This document shows positions 32,791 to 42,900 of a stretch of 64,000 nt of DNA, piece by piece (position 1 is the stretch's first letter; the number at the start of each line of letters is the position of its first letter). The notes under the pieces are model-generated. The model was given only the letters and a program-made list of their open reading frames with translations. It was not told the DNA's origin and made no database searches. The stretch is from Prorocentrum cordatum (taxonomy: Eukaryota; Sar; Dinophyceae; Prorocentrales; Prorocentraceae). Made by a program: the position numbers and the translations under genes. Location of the stretch: positions 156,213-220,212 of the forward strand of contig CAUYUJ010017922.1 in the NCBI GenBank assembly GCA_963575745.1, in the 5' to 3' direction.

Positions 32791-33240
32791 TGTCAGGTCG
32801 TAGGTTCGTAGGTTTGTAGTTTGTCAACCATCCGAGAGAGTATTTCGCGTTTATATATAATATTTGGATGAATATTAACAAGAGAGTGAAATAAGATACG
32901 ACGATCAGTGACAAAAAACGTACAAATTACATTGAGATAACCGATAAGTGAATTGCATTCATTTGGTTTTACAATGTTCGTAATGCAGCGACATAATTCG
33001 ACATTTTCGTTCGGTTCTGGTTGGCGCGTGCGTCGTGAATCCAAGGTTATTCTTGCTAAATGCACGTTCGCCCAAATATTTCTGTCTCAAATCCTCAAAT
33101 ATTCCTCGAGATATGTACCAAATATAGTTTCGTTGGAATCGTTTAGATGTGGAAGATTTAATATTCAGTGTGCCAGATTGTTTCAAACGGATCGAAAGAG
33201 AAATGTTTATTATGATTGTTGGTGAAGCATAATTATTCAT

Positions 33241-33301
<61 letters not shown>
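32791..33301 (-). other. AT-rich segment with protein-like text, next to a 53-base A run
   Basis: Minus-strand frames at 33,240-32,959 and 33,065-32,793 carry fairly balanced text (for example RNYIWYISRGIFEDLRQKYL and SLVNIHPNIIYKREILSRMV) in two phases. On the plus strand the segment ends in 53 consecutive A (33,249-33,301). A poly(A)-ended retrocopy or a decayed gene are both possible. Nothing about its function can be read. Confidence 0.25.
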
Positions 33302-33303
<2 letters not shown>

Positions 33304-36000
33304 ATTAGTAAAATTTTGAAATAATTCAATCACAAAAGCGTTTTCTTCGTGTTGTTCCAATTGCAATTTAATTAGTGTAATTGTTCAAATGAACAGTTGT
33401 TTTTGCAATATGAATTTCTTTCAAATTGTGAACAGACAGCGTTAATCGATAAGAGAAATTGTTTTCCGTCGCACAATATTTTTACATGTTTAAATTACGT
33501 GATTTAATTTATCATTATTATTTTGTTTCTGTACAGATTTAAAAGTCATCCTATCGCGTGTTATTTCTGCATTTTGCTTGAAATAATTGCCGCCGACACG
33601 GTCCGGAAACATCAGAAGTAAGGTGTTCGGTTTTGGAAGACTAGTCGCCATCTCGAACATTGAATTTGGAATTTAGAAAGTGTAGTAGCGCGTTTAATAG
33701 GAGATATTTTTTAAGATTGAATATAGAATTGTTCGATCGATTTTTTTTCTGAAGATTTGCCGGTGCATCTAAATCCAATGCAGGCGATCAATTATTGTTT
33801 CAATGTTAGCTTGGTTGTTTCCGTCTCCTGTTTTTTTTTTCTTTCCCTCCTTCCCTCTTTCCTTCTTTCTCTCCGTTCTTCTCCCGCTTATTTTGTTCTA
33901 TTGAGGGAGCGTGCGATATTGCCCTTCGTCTTTTCCTCTGCCCGCGTTTTTCCGCCTTACGCTTCGCCAGGTTTCCTGGGCGCGTTGTGTGGGTGTTGCC
34001 CCCGGCTTTTTATCGACGTGTGTGATTCACCACGGAAATCACAAAAAGGAATAATGATTCACACAGCACGCGGTAAAAAAAAAATAAAAAAAAAAAAACA
34101 TAATAGTAATAATAATAATAATAATCATAATAAAATGAAAAAAAAAAAAAAAAAATAATAATAATAATAAAAAAAAAAAAAACATAAAATGTAGAAAACT
34201 AGAAAAACAAAAAAAAACAATGAATAAAAAGTAACGTTGCGCGGAGCTAGTTCCGGCAGCAGAGTTGTCCGTTTGTTTCTGTTTTGTTTTTGCTTCGAGC
34301 TTTCGTTTCGGCCTCAGGTTCCGGTTCCACGTCCGCGTTTGTTTTCCGTTTTCGCTTAGCTTCCGCGTCCACGTCGCCCCCGTCGTTTCCGCTGTTGTTT
34401 TCGCCTTCGCCTTCGCTTCTTTCGTTTCCGTTTTCGCTTCTGGTTCCGCATCTGCGTCCGGTTCTGTTTTCGTTTCGGTTCCCGTTCCGTCGATTCAGCT
34501 TTCGTTTCCGCCGCCGCCTCGGTTTTCGCTTTGCGTCCGTTTCCGCGACCGCGTCGCCTCCGCCGCCCGATTCCGCCGCCGTTTTCGCCGTTGCTTCCGC
34601 CTCCGTTTCCATTCCCGCTCCCACCCCTTCCTGTTCTTCCCCCTTGTCTTGCTATTCTTGTTCTTTTCGTTGATAGTACAATGCGCAGTGTTCGAGAGGA
34701 TTGATGACGCGTGAGTGTAGTGAAATCATTTGACTCTAGATTTAAATGATATGGAAGTGGATGGGTATGGAAATCATTTAAATCTAGATTTAAATGATGA
34801 CAGGTGGATACAGTGTATGTTCTAGAATTGTATATGTTTTTTTTGTTTTGAGAGAAAGACAAAGTTCGAAGTCAAATACAGGAAACGACGGTGAACATGA
34901 ATAATCGAATAGCGACAACATGATGTTGGAATCAAGATTTTTTTAAAGAAAAAAACAATATAACAAACAAAACAGGAAAATATTCGTGATATTTAGAGTA
35001 AGCCAATCATTTCCTAGTTTTTTTTTAATATATAAAAACATTATAATCTTTGAATGTTGGTGAATTCAGGAAATTTATGTTTTTTGTCGTTTCGATCAAA
35101 CAAAACAAGTTAACTACGAAGCAGAAGTGACAACCGAAACGGAAAAAATAAACGAGTTGAAGCCTCATTAAGTATAATATACATTGGGCGTAGGCGGTAA
35201 ACGTTTTTTACTGCTCAGAGGATTGCCCGGAGGCTCGCAGAGTTTTTCCATATTTTATTACTAGGAAATTTCAGAGAATAGATATTTGATCAACCCGAGC
35301 GTTGATTGCGTCAATCTGGCTCGATATCAAGTTGAGATTTCATGATGCAATGGACAAGCACGCTTGAATATTTGAATCGTTTTTATGTGTGTTCTACAGT
35401 GAGTTACAGCAAGAAAGAGACAGCATTTATCAAGCTGAGTCGAAATTTTGCGAAAACGGTTTCGCATACCTAATTAAGCAAGTTTATTTTTTTGGATACA
35501 TAATCCACGTATGATTATCATAATTCGAAATTTTCTCGATTATGTATGTGTTTTTCTCGAGTCAAGCCCAGAAAATTGACAACCTTTGTGAAGAAAGTTT
35601 GGAGAATACGAACAGTTTCGCCAATTTAGTTCGAGCAGTTTTCGATTTCATATTCTAGAAGCAGTCGCGCCTCATGATTATCAATCGGTTTGTGTGAGTA
35701 ACATTTTTTGTAGCACTCATAGAACCTGCATTTGTTGCAAAAAACAACACAGATTTTATCATTCATCGAATACAGATTTTGTGTTTTCCTTTTTTTCCGT
35801 TTTGTTTTTTTTCGGATCGTGTTCAAAGCTCGTTTTCCCGCAGGGTGGGCATTTCTAATCTAGATGCGTTCCGCCTTTTTAAGTTGGTTTTTTTCTGTGT
35901 TTTCGAAGAGACATAGTTCCCTGGGTCTGATTCACTGGACTTTTTGGGGGGCCCGTCCGGCATGTTTAAGGAATTCTTCCAACTTGATTCGTCTCCTGTC
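33302..36000. other. AT-rich island without recognisable gene
   Basis: Composition stays strongly AT-rich, with A-runs near 34,071-34,190, a pyrimidine-rich ttcgcttccg-type repeat at about 34,260-34,620, and palindromes at 34,725-34,798. Short open frames exist but none is convincing. From about 35,870 the GC content rises again towards the LINE. The segment differs from everything else in the window and could be a chimeric join, a contaminant or a natural AT isochore. Confidence 0.5.
34725..34798. repeat. 26-bp perfect palindrome and an imperfect copy
   Basis: 34,773-34,798 reads atcatttaaatct followed by its exact reverse complement. 34,725-34,750 is the same except for three changed bases in the left arm. 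The two are 48 bp apart, start to start. Confidence 0.85.
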
Positions 36001-36529
36001 CCTTATCGCGCTCCTCCTAGGCATTTCCTCCGTGTGGCTGATTCTTGCCCTGTTCGGGGTCCAGATTGTGTTCCACGTTCGGTGAAAGAGTTCTGTTTTT
36101 TTGTCTGAGTTTTTGTGTTATGTCTCAGGCCAGGTTGCGACCTGGCCACAGCTGTTTCCGTAGCGCCTGCCGCTCGCCTTCCACGAAGTGCGCCGCTTTC
36201 GGCACTGGCGCTTCGCGGCAAAACGAAAAAAAGATCGTTCCAGTCCTTGTTTTTCTTTCCTTTGTTTTTTTTGTCGTTTTCGTTAGTATTTCGTTTTTTT
36301 CTCTTGTTTTCGTTTCTTGCTTGGTTTGTTGCTTGCTGTTGCCGTCTCCTTCTCTTCCTCTTTCTGTTTCTTCTGCCTGCCTGAAGCAGGGCGCGCGCGT
36401 TGCGCGGTCGCCGTGCACGATCAGGGTTGAGGAGTCACCTTCTCCCCCCTTCCCCCTTTTTCCCCTACTTCTGCCCCTCATCTCTTTCCTCGTGCCCCTC
36501 GTGTTGTTTCTTCTCGGGTCTGTCTCTTT

Positions 36530-36696
36530 CTCTCCCTCCTCTCCTCTCCTCTCTCTCTCGCTCTGCCTATTTTCTCCTCTCTCGCTCGCTCAATCACTCT
36601 CTTCTCTCTTATCCTCTCTCGCTCTCTCTCACCTCTCTCCTCTCTCTCTCTCTCTCTCTTTTTCTTTTTCTCTCTCTCTCTCTCTCTCTTTTTCTT

Positions 36697-36738
<42 letters not shown>
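36530..36738. repeat. CT-rich microsatellite at the 5' side of the LINE
   Basis: About 200 bp of (CT)n with ttt and cct interruptions on the plus strand. A longer same-strand CT tract lies beyond the LINE 3' end at 53,279-53,786. Confidence 0.9.
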
Positions 36739-36741
<3 letters not shown>

Positions 36742-36886
36742 CTCGGCTCGAGAGTACCAGCACTCAGATCGCAGCCGCGACGCGAAGCGCCCCGCCTCGG
36801 AGCCAGACTCCCAGGCCTCGCGAGACCGGAGGGGCCCCAGCAGGACCCTATTGATTCGCGTCACCTCTCCCAGAGCGCCCGCAGCA

Positions 36887-37315
36887 ATGGCCCCCAGTAA
36901 GCCGGAGTGCCGTCGCTCTTCCAAGCAGCCCCCGAGCTCACGTCCTGCTGCTGAAGGGTCTCTCCTCCAACGCAAGCAGGACTGCATCGCAGCTTTCAAG
37001 CAAGCGGGGTCTGACCGCCCCACGGCCGCATACAACGGGCTTGCCGAGCTGAACGCGGATGAGCTCCAGGCAACGTACGACATGCACAAGATCAACACGA
37101 AGAAGCTCGGCAGTGCCTTGATCCGCATGTGCGCCGCCAACCAGATCAGTTACACGCTTGATCACCACCAGCGCAGCAAGCCTAAGCGCATTGGCGGTGA
37201 CAAATCACACCCACCAGCTGGGTCCGCACGTCTTCAGGCTGCGGACACCCAATTCATCGCCTTGGACCCGGCCTTTTGGAAGGTCCCTGTCCTCGCCGAG
37301 AACCCGATCGCCTAG
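36887..37315 (+). CDS. small first ORF of the LINE, unknown function
   Basis: The ATG at 36,887 is in good context (gcagcaATGg) and opens 142 codons to the stop at 37,313-37,315. The protein starts MAPSKPECRRSSKQPPSSRP, then has a helical, charged body (LLQRKQDCIAAFKQAGSDRP, AELNADELQATYDMHKINTK) and ends DPAFWKVPVLAENPIA. No family is recognised. An A-rich tract follows immediately, after which protein-like text resumes (ISLHDYESGERLLQHHLEQG), so this may be the N-terminus of ORF1 cut off by that tract. Confidence 0.5.
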   Translation: MAPSKPECRRSSKQPPSSRPAAEGSLLQRKQDCIAAFKQAGSDRPTAAYNGLAELNADELQATYDMHKINTKKLGSALIRMCAANQISYTLDHHQRSKPKRIGGDKSHPPAGSARLQAADTQFIALDPAFWKVPVLAENPIA

Positions 37316-37480
37316 CAAAAAAAGACGTGCGAAAACATAAACAAAAAAAAATAAAAGTACAAAAAAAAATAAAAATGTAAATAACACATAAAGAAGAAAA
37401 AATAAAAAAAAAATATAAAAATTACAAAAGAAAAAAAAAAAGAAGAAAGCAAAGAAAAATAATGAAAAAAAAGAAAAACA
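37316..37480. other. A-rich tract between two coding stretches
   Basis: About 165 bp of A-runs with isolated t, g and c. It separates two GC-rich protein-coding stretches and contains the ATG (37,462) that opens the next frame. It resembles an inserted poly(A)-like stretch or an assembly patch. Confidence 0.7.
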
Positions 37481-39759
37481 AAACAAGCCCAGTATCAGCC
37501 TCCACGACTACGAGAGCGGTGAACGGCTGCTGCAACACCACCTCGAGCAGGGTAAGCGTACCACGGGTCAGCTTGCGATTGCTGTCATGGGCCCAAAAAG
37601 CGATAACTACGTCGGTACCGAACTCGCCGTCAGTGCTGAAGCGTCACCCCAAGGCGCCCAAAGTGGTCCACACGCACGTCCCCGTGACCGTGTACCAGCT
37701 GGGCACCAAGGAAGTCGCCTGCACGGAAAAAGTAGCCGTCGCCACCATCGACCCTGCCGACCACGTATGCTGGATTCGGGTGACCATACATGAAACCGAG
37801 GCCATCGCCGCAGTCCCCTCCATGCATCAGGCCTTCGAGGATCAGTTCTCGGGAGGTGCCCCCGTGAACGGAGGTCCACGCGCCAAGGGTCCTTTCCGAA
37901 GGGACTCCGCTCCACAGGACAAGGCGCGCCAAAACCAAAAGCACAGGGAGTCCAAGAAAGACGCTCGCCGCCAGGAGCTCGATAGTCAGCTTCAGGACAC
38001 CTTCAAGGCCCTCTTCCACGGCAACTTTAAAGCCGTCACTATCCTCGAACCCTGCAAAAGCCTAGGCAGGTTTGGATCGGGCGTCGGAAAGAGGTCCCTG
38101 GCCGCCACCTTCGGCGTCAGTCTTCAAGCGGTCGACAAGGTCCTGGCGGGATCAGGGCAACTCGGTGCCACCTACGACCTCAGCAACGTAGGTGCAGACG
38201 AGCCCACCGCTGACAAGTATCAGACCGTGTGGTTCCCTGAGGACCAGCCCATCACGATGGCAGATGCGTTCCAGAAGTCGGTGGTTTTCAAGGCCCTGGG
38301 AGTCGTCAGGCACGGCAAGTCAGGCTTATTGGGGATCCGTGTTTCACGAGGGTCAGACGCCGCCAAGGCTGCTGCCGTCAGCATCCGCGGCTGCGAGGCC
38401 ACCCTCGCCAAGACGCGCTACCGCATCACTGGCATTGCGGCACGCCACGCCACGCTGACCCAGCTCGCCAAGACTCTCACGGGCCCGTCCGTAAAATGGG
38501 ACTGTGAGGTCTACCACACCGCCTGGGACCCAGCCACTTCGGCTCAGTTTGCCTTAGTGCGCGCCCATCGTCCCCCACTCACATATACGGTGCAGGTCGC
38601 AGGGTGCCCCATCCCGTGGAGCATCACCGAGGCCCCGCTGGCTGAGGTGGTGCCGAAGAGGGACAACGTTACCATCGCCACGCCTACCACCATCACAGAG
38701 CCTGTGACGCCGCCAGCCCGTGGTGGCGGCTTCAGCCCCGCCACTGGCACACTCCTCACCAAAGCGGCCCAGAGCCCTTACCTCCACGACCTCATGACTG
38801 CCACGCCCAAAGGCAAGGGCGTCGCACCGCTCCTGATCCCCAAGGAGGAGCCTTTAGCCAAGCGCCACCGTTCCTCCAGTGGGAAACGCGACGCCACGCC
38901 GCACGCAAGATCACACGGCGCCCCAGGCCGCAGCTCCTCTGCACCCCCGCACGGCACGGATGGAGCTGCCGAGCAGACGGCCGCCCAAGGACCAGGTGTG
39001 CAGGCAGTCAGGGTAAGGCGAGGCCACAGAGATCAGGCCGCAGGAGGAGAGAAGGCAGGCAGGGGTGGGCGTGCAGGGGGGGCAAAGGTAGCGGTAGCAG
39101 GGGGGGGAAGAGGAAGGAGGGTACAGGGGGGGCAGGGAGATGGAGGGTGGTCATCGTGCCGCAGCTTGGCGACGGTGGGGGCTGAAGTGGGGCACACCGA
39201 AGGACGCTGCCAAACAGCCGCCGAAGTACCAGGCGACGCTGACGACGTCGAGATCCTCTCATCCGGTGATGAATACAGCGTGGCCTCCCACGAACTCAAC
39301 ACCTTCGGCGAACGCTTCGCATCGGCCTCTAAACTGCCAGATGCCGCCACGACCCGCATCCAACACATGGAACAACAGCACGAGCTGCTTGCCAACACGG
39401 TGGATAACATGCAGGTTCAGCTTGCGGGCGTTCTCTCCTCCCAGGCCACACTCACGGAGCACGTCTCAGGATTGGAACGGGGGCTTGCCACCGTCGTCAC
39501 CCAGCAACAGACGGCAACCGCCGAAGCCGCTGCACTGCGTGGCGACATCCAGGCCCTCCTCGGGCACCTCACGGGGGGCACCATCCACCTGCCACAGGTG
39601 GCCACCCTCGAAACAAAAAAGGAGGAAGCTGCTTCAGTTGCCGATCCCGTGGCTGTCTGCGGGTGGATTGACCAGCCAGGCCAGGTCACCCCAGGGACGG
39701 GCCCCCCAGGGGCTGACAAAGGCAAAGACAAGGGTCGGGTCACCCAGGAACCCTATTGA
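37462..39759 (+). CDS. LINE ORF1-like protein with C-terminal coiled coil
   Basis: The formal ATG at 37,462 lies inside the A-rich tract. Convincing protein text in this frame begins near 37,640 (LKRHPKAPKVVHTHVPVTVY), with the preceding 37,490-37,640 readable in another frame. The body has a basic linker (DSAPQDKARQNQKHRESKKD) and folded segments (ADKYQTVWFPEDQPITMADA, YRITGIAARHATLTQLAKTL). The motif GGGFSPATG falls at about residue 421, and a Lys/Arg-rich patch follows (PKEEPLAKRHRSSSGKRDA). A Gly/Arg-rich stretch at 39,000-39,170 looks out of character. A coiled coil then begins near 39,360 (HMEQQHELLANTVDNMQVQL, SQATLTEHVSGLERGLATVV). The frame stops at 39,757-39,759. LINE ORF1 proteins are RNA-binding trimers held by a coiled coil, and a like role is inferred. 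Confidence 0.55.
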   Translation: MKKKKNKTSPVSASTTTRAVNGCCNTTSSRVSVPRVSLRLLSWAQKAITTSVPNSPSVLKRHPKAPKVVHTHVPVTVYQLGTKEVACTEKVAVATIDPADHVCWIRVTIHETEAIAAVPSMHQAFEDQFSGGAPVNGGPRAKGPFRRDSAPQDKARQNQKHRESKKDARRQELDSQLQDTFKALFHGNFKAVTILEPCKSLGRFGSGVGKRSLAATFGVSLQAVDKVLAGSGQLGATYDLSNVGADEPTADKYQTVWFPEDQPITMADAFQKSVVFKALGVVRHGKSGLLGIRVSRGSDAAKAAAVSIRGCEATLAKTRYRITGIAARHATLTQLAKTLTGPSVKWDCEVYHTAWDPATSAQFALVRAHRPPLTYTVQVAGCPIPWSITEAPLAEVVPKRDNVTIATPTTITEPVTPPARGGGFSPATGTLLTKAAQSPYLHDLMTATPKGKGVAPLLIPKEEPLAKRHRSSSGKRDATPHARSHGAPGRSSSAPPHGTDGAAEQTAAQGPGVQAVRVRRGHRDQAAGGEKAGRGGRAGGAKVAVAGGGRGRRVQGGQGDGGWSSCRSLATVGAEVGHTEGRCQTAAEVPGDADDVEILSSGDEYSVASHELNTFGERFASASKLPDAATTRIQHMEQQHELLANTVDNMQVQLAGVLSSQATLTEHVSGLERGLATVVTQQQTATAEAAALRGDIQALLGHLTGGTIHLPQVATLETKKEEAASVADPVAVCGWIDQPGQVTPGTGPPGADKGKDKGRVTQEPY

Positions 39760-39930
39760 AGGTGCCTCAGAGAGCCAGCCTCAGCCCTCCGAGGAAGCGC
39801 CTTCAGAGGCATCTCTTCTCTCTTCGCGTCGTATCTCTTTCTTGTCATATCATGTCAGTTTTGGCAGCAGCACGCGCAAGCTATCTGGTGTAGGGACACC
39901 CGTCATCTTGCAGGGGGCGTGATTGTTGCA

Positions 39931-42900
39931 ATGTACATGAGCATGCAGGGGTATCTGATGATGCGTGCTGACATGCAGCTTTTGGCTCATCGCTCGCGCC
40001 GCCCGCCAGGCCTCGCCATCATGTGGCGCCTTGCCTGCAGCCTGGCCCTCCCCTCGCTCGCTGGAGCACACCCGTCTTCAGGCGGTGCGCCCCAGCATGG
40101 AGGTGAGGTTTTCCTGCGACATGCTGAACGTGGGACTCTTTTCTACCTTTACGATGACAGCATCTACAAGTACGATCACTTCACCATTTTGGACCCGATC
40201 GTGAACAGCACCGCCGCCGCGGGTCCGTGCGGCAACGGATCGCTGGGCGCCATCGCAAGCGCATCCACGCCCTCGTCAACTACGACACATGCTTCGCAGT
40301 CCACCCCCAGCGTGGCCTCGACCGTTGTGCAGCATATCCTTGACGGGGACGTTGACAAAGGCCAGGCACGCAGTGGCGGCTTCAGCCCCGCTGTCGTGCC
40401 CCGCTATAGCCCCACGGGTCTCACCACCCCCCTGTGCGCTAGGGGCGAACCCGAGGGGGACCCCGCTTTCTGGCACCTGATGATGATCCGCGCCCGGCTC
40501 ATACCGTGCGCTGCGGCGTGGGCACCAGGTGAGGACCACCAGGACGTGTTCTGGGCATGGCTCGAGGACTGCGTCCCGTACATTCTGGCGACGCTTCATC
40601 TGCCACAGTACGATCACCTCTTCCAGGAGGACTCTGAGGACACAACCGACGCCCTGCGCCAGCTCACCGCGTTCGACATGTGCGAGGACATCTGGTATAG
40701 AGCGGGCCCCGACAGACAGCGCACAAACCGCAACCTCACTCTTATCCAGGGCAGCCGCGAGCATTCCACCCGCTACTTTGGCCTCCTTCTGGAATACCAG
40801 GGTGCTCGTGCCCAGCTTGTCGGCCCTGAAGCTTTCACGGCACCTTTGCCGCCATACCTCTCACGGGCCCACGCCTTACTACCAAGAGGCCTTCCCCCAC
40901 CCGACCAAGACGCCCTGGCGTACCTCGCTGAAGCGATCCTGCACCACCCGACAGACATGCAGCCGCTTGTCGAGGCGGAGCTCGCCGCGGCACCGATGGA
41001 ACCGCTTAACCCACCACCGCCAGCTGGCCTCGCCCAGCACGCCACGGGTGATCAGGCCGCAGACGACCCCGTATCATGGCTGCTCCAGCACATCGCGGCC
41101 AGCGACATCAGCGACACCCCCCTGGACTCGTTCCACGCGTCGGACGATATCAGCAACATATCCCTGGGCTCGGTCCATGTGGACGATAGCCAGGACGACA
41201 TGGAAACCCAGGATCGCGACGGCACGACACCACCAGGCGACACGGCCCAGCGTGACCGTGACAGTGAACCCCACCTAGGGCACACCTCGTCGCACAGCAG
41301 TCCGCCAAACAACTCGGCCCAGGCCGACCCCTGCGCACAGCTCAACGACGCTGAAGGCGCCACTGCCGCCGACGCGACAAGCCATGCCACTGCATCGCCA
41401 GCTCATGCCAGCCCGCGCAGTGGCGGCTTCAGCCCCGCTGCAGCACTGGCTGGACCTGGACATCCCCAGACCGCAGGTGGCAGCACCACGCCCCGCACCC
41501 TTGTCTGCCGTGTTAACGTGACTGACTCCAACCCCAGTGTCATTGACCACTGGCAGGCCGACATCGACAACGACCCCATCGATGACGAGTACCCAGATGC
41601 CAGCGGTTCCCACGAGCCCCAGCACAGCGCAGCGGCATCACGACACGGTGGCTGCCTCATCTGCCTCTTTGTGGCCACGTACGCCATCGTGATAGCAATG
41701 CCGTACAAGGACCAGATCGATGGGCACATGCCGACACCGAGCCGAGACCCCAGCTACCGACAACGACGACGACGTGAAGCGGCGGCACCAGGCCCATCTG
41801 TGCCCACCACATCCCGACGCACAACGACATACAACGTCACGTCCGCATTGTGGGCCACTCTCAAGTGGACCAGCGTCAAACTCAGAGATAGCGTCTCGGG
41901 CGGAGCCAGCGCAGTCGGGGTCGGCCTCGGGGGTGTCCTGAAATGGGCCAGCGGCAAACTCGGGGCTATTGCCACGGGCGGAGTCGTGTGCGGTCTTCTA
42001 CTCGTCGGCGCCAAACTTCTTGCTCAAGGAGCCGTCGGACACGTAGGAGCCCGCATCTGTGCGCGGGCCCTGGACTCATCCACAGCCCAGTGGTGCCTCC
42101 GCTGTTGCCAACCGAGCAGGAGGCCGCGCGATGAGGCCACATACACAATGCCGTGCACGCTTGCCGACGAACACGACGACCAGCACGTGCACTCACTCCG
42201 ACATCCGCTGCTGCAGGAACACTACGCCGCAGCAGTTGCCGCCGCAGTCGCCGATGTCACCACCGCCACCACCGCCGCCATCGTCGAAGTCACGGCCGCC
42301 GTATCGCGAGCCTCGTCTGTCACACCAAGATCGACCAGCCCGTCCCCGCGAGACGGCTCCAAAAGCGGCGCGGCATACGGTAACCTACCGACTAACGAGG
42401 ATGCCACAGCACACGGCAGCGACACCGAGGCAAGGGAAACACGTGAGTGCACCCACGTTAGCCCGTGGTCCATCTTCCGACATGCTGATGCTCGTGGTTC
42501 CTCTCCCGACGCGGACACCCAACCACCACGACGGCGAGCACGCTATGCATCACCCGCCAGGCCCCAGGCGCCTTCAGGCCCTGGTACGCCCCATCTAGCC
42601 CTCAAGCCACCGACGCGCAACTTACGCAACACTATTCAGCGCGACCCAGCGGTCCCCGTGCCGCCGACGAGCATCCTCAACGCCCTGTACCAAAACGGCT
42701 TTGCGCTTGGTAACAGTGGCGTGTCTACAGAGGACATCAAAGACGCTCTGCGACTCCACGACCATCCTCGATTTACCCATGATCTAACATTCCAAGCGCT
42801 GGGGCCGTGGACTGACATCATGCAGAGGCCCCCGAACCGCCTCACTTGGGTGCTGGAAGACTCGGGCGGGAACTCAGGCGAGACAATCTTCCCCTACCTC

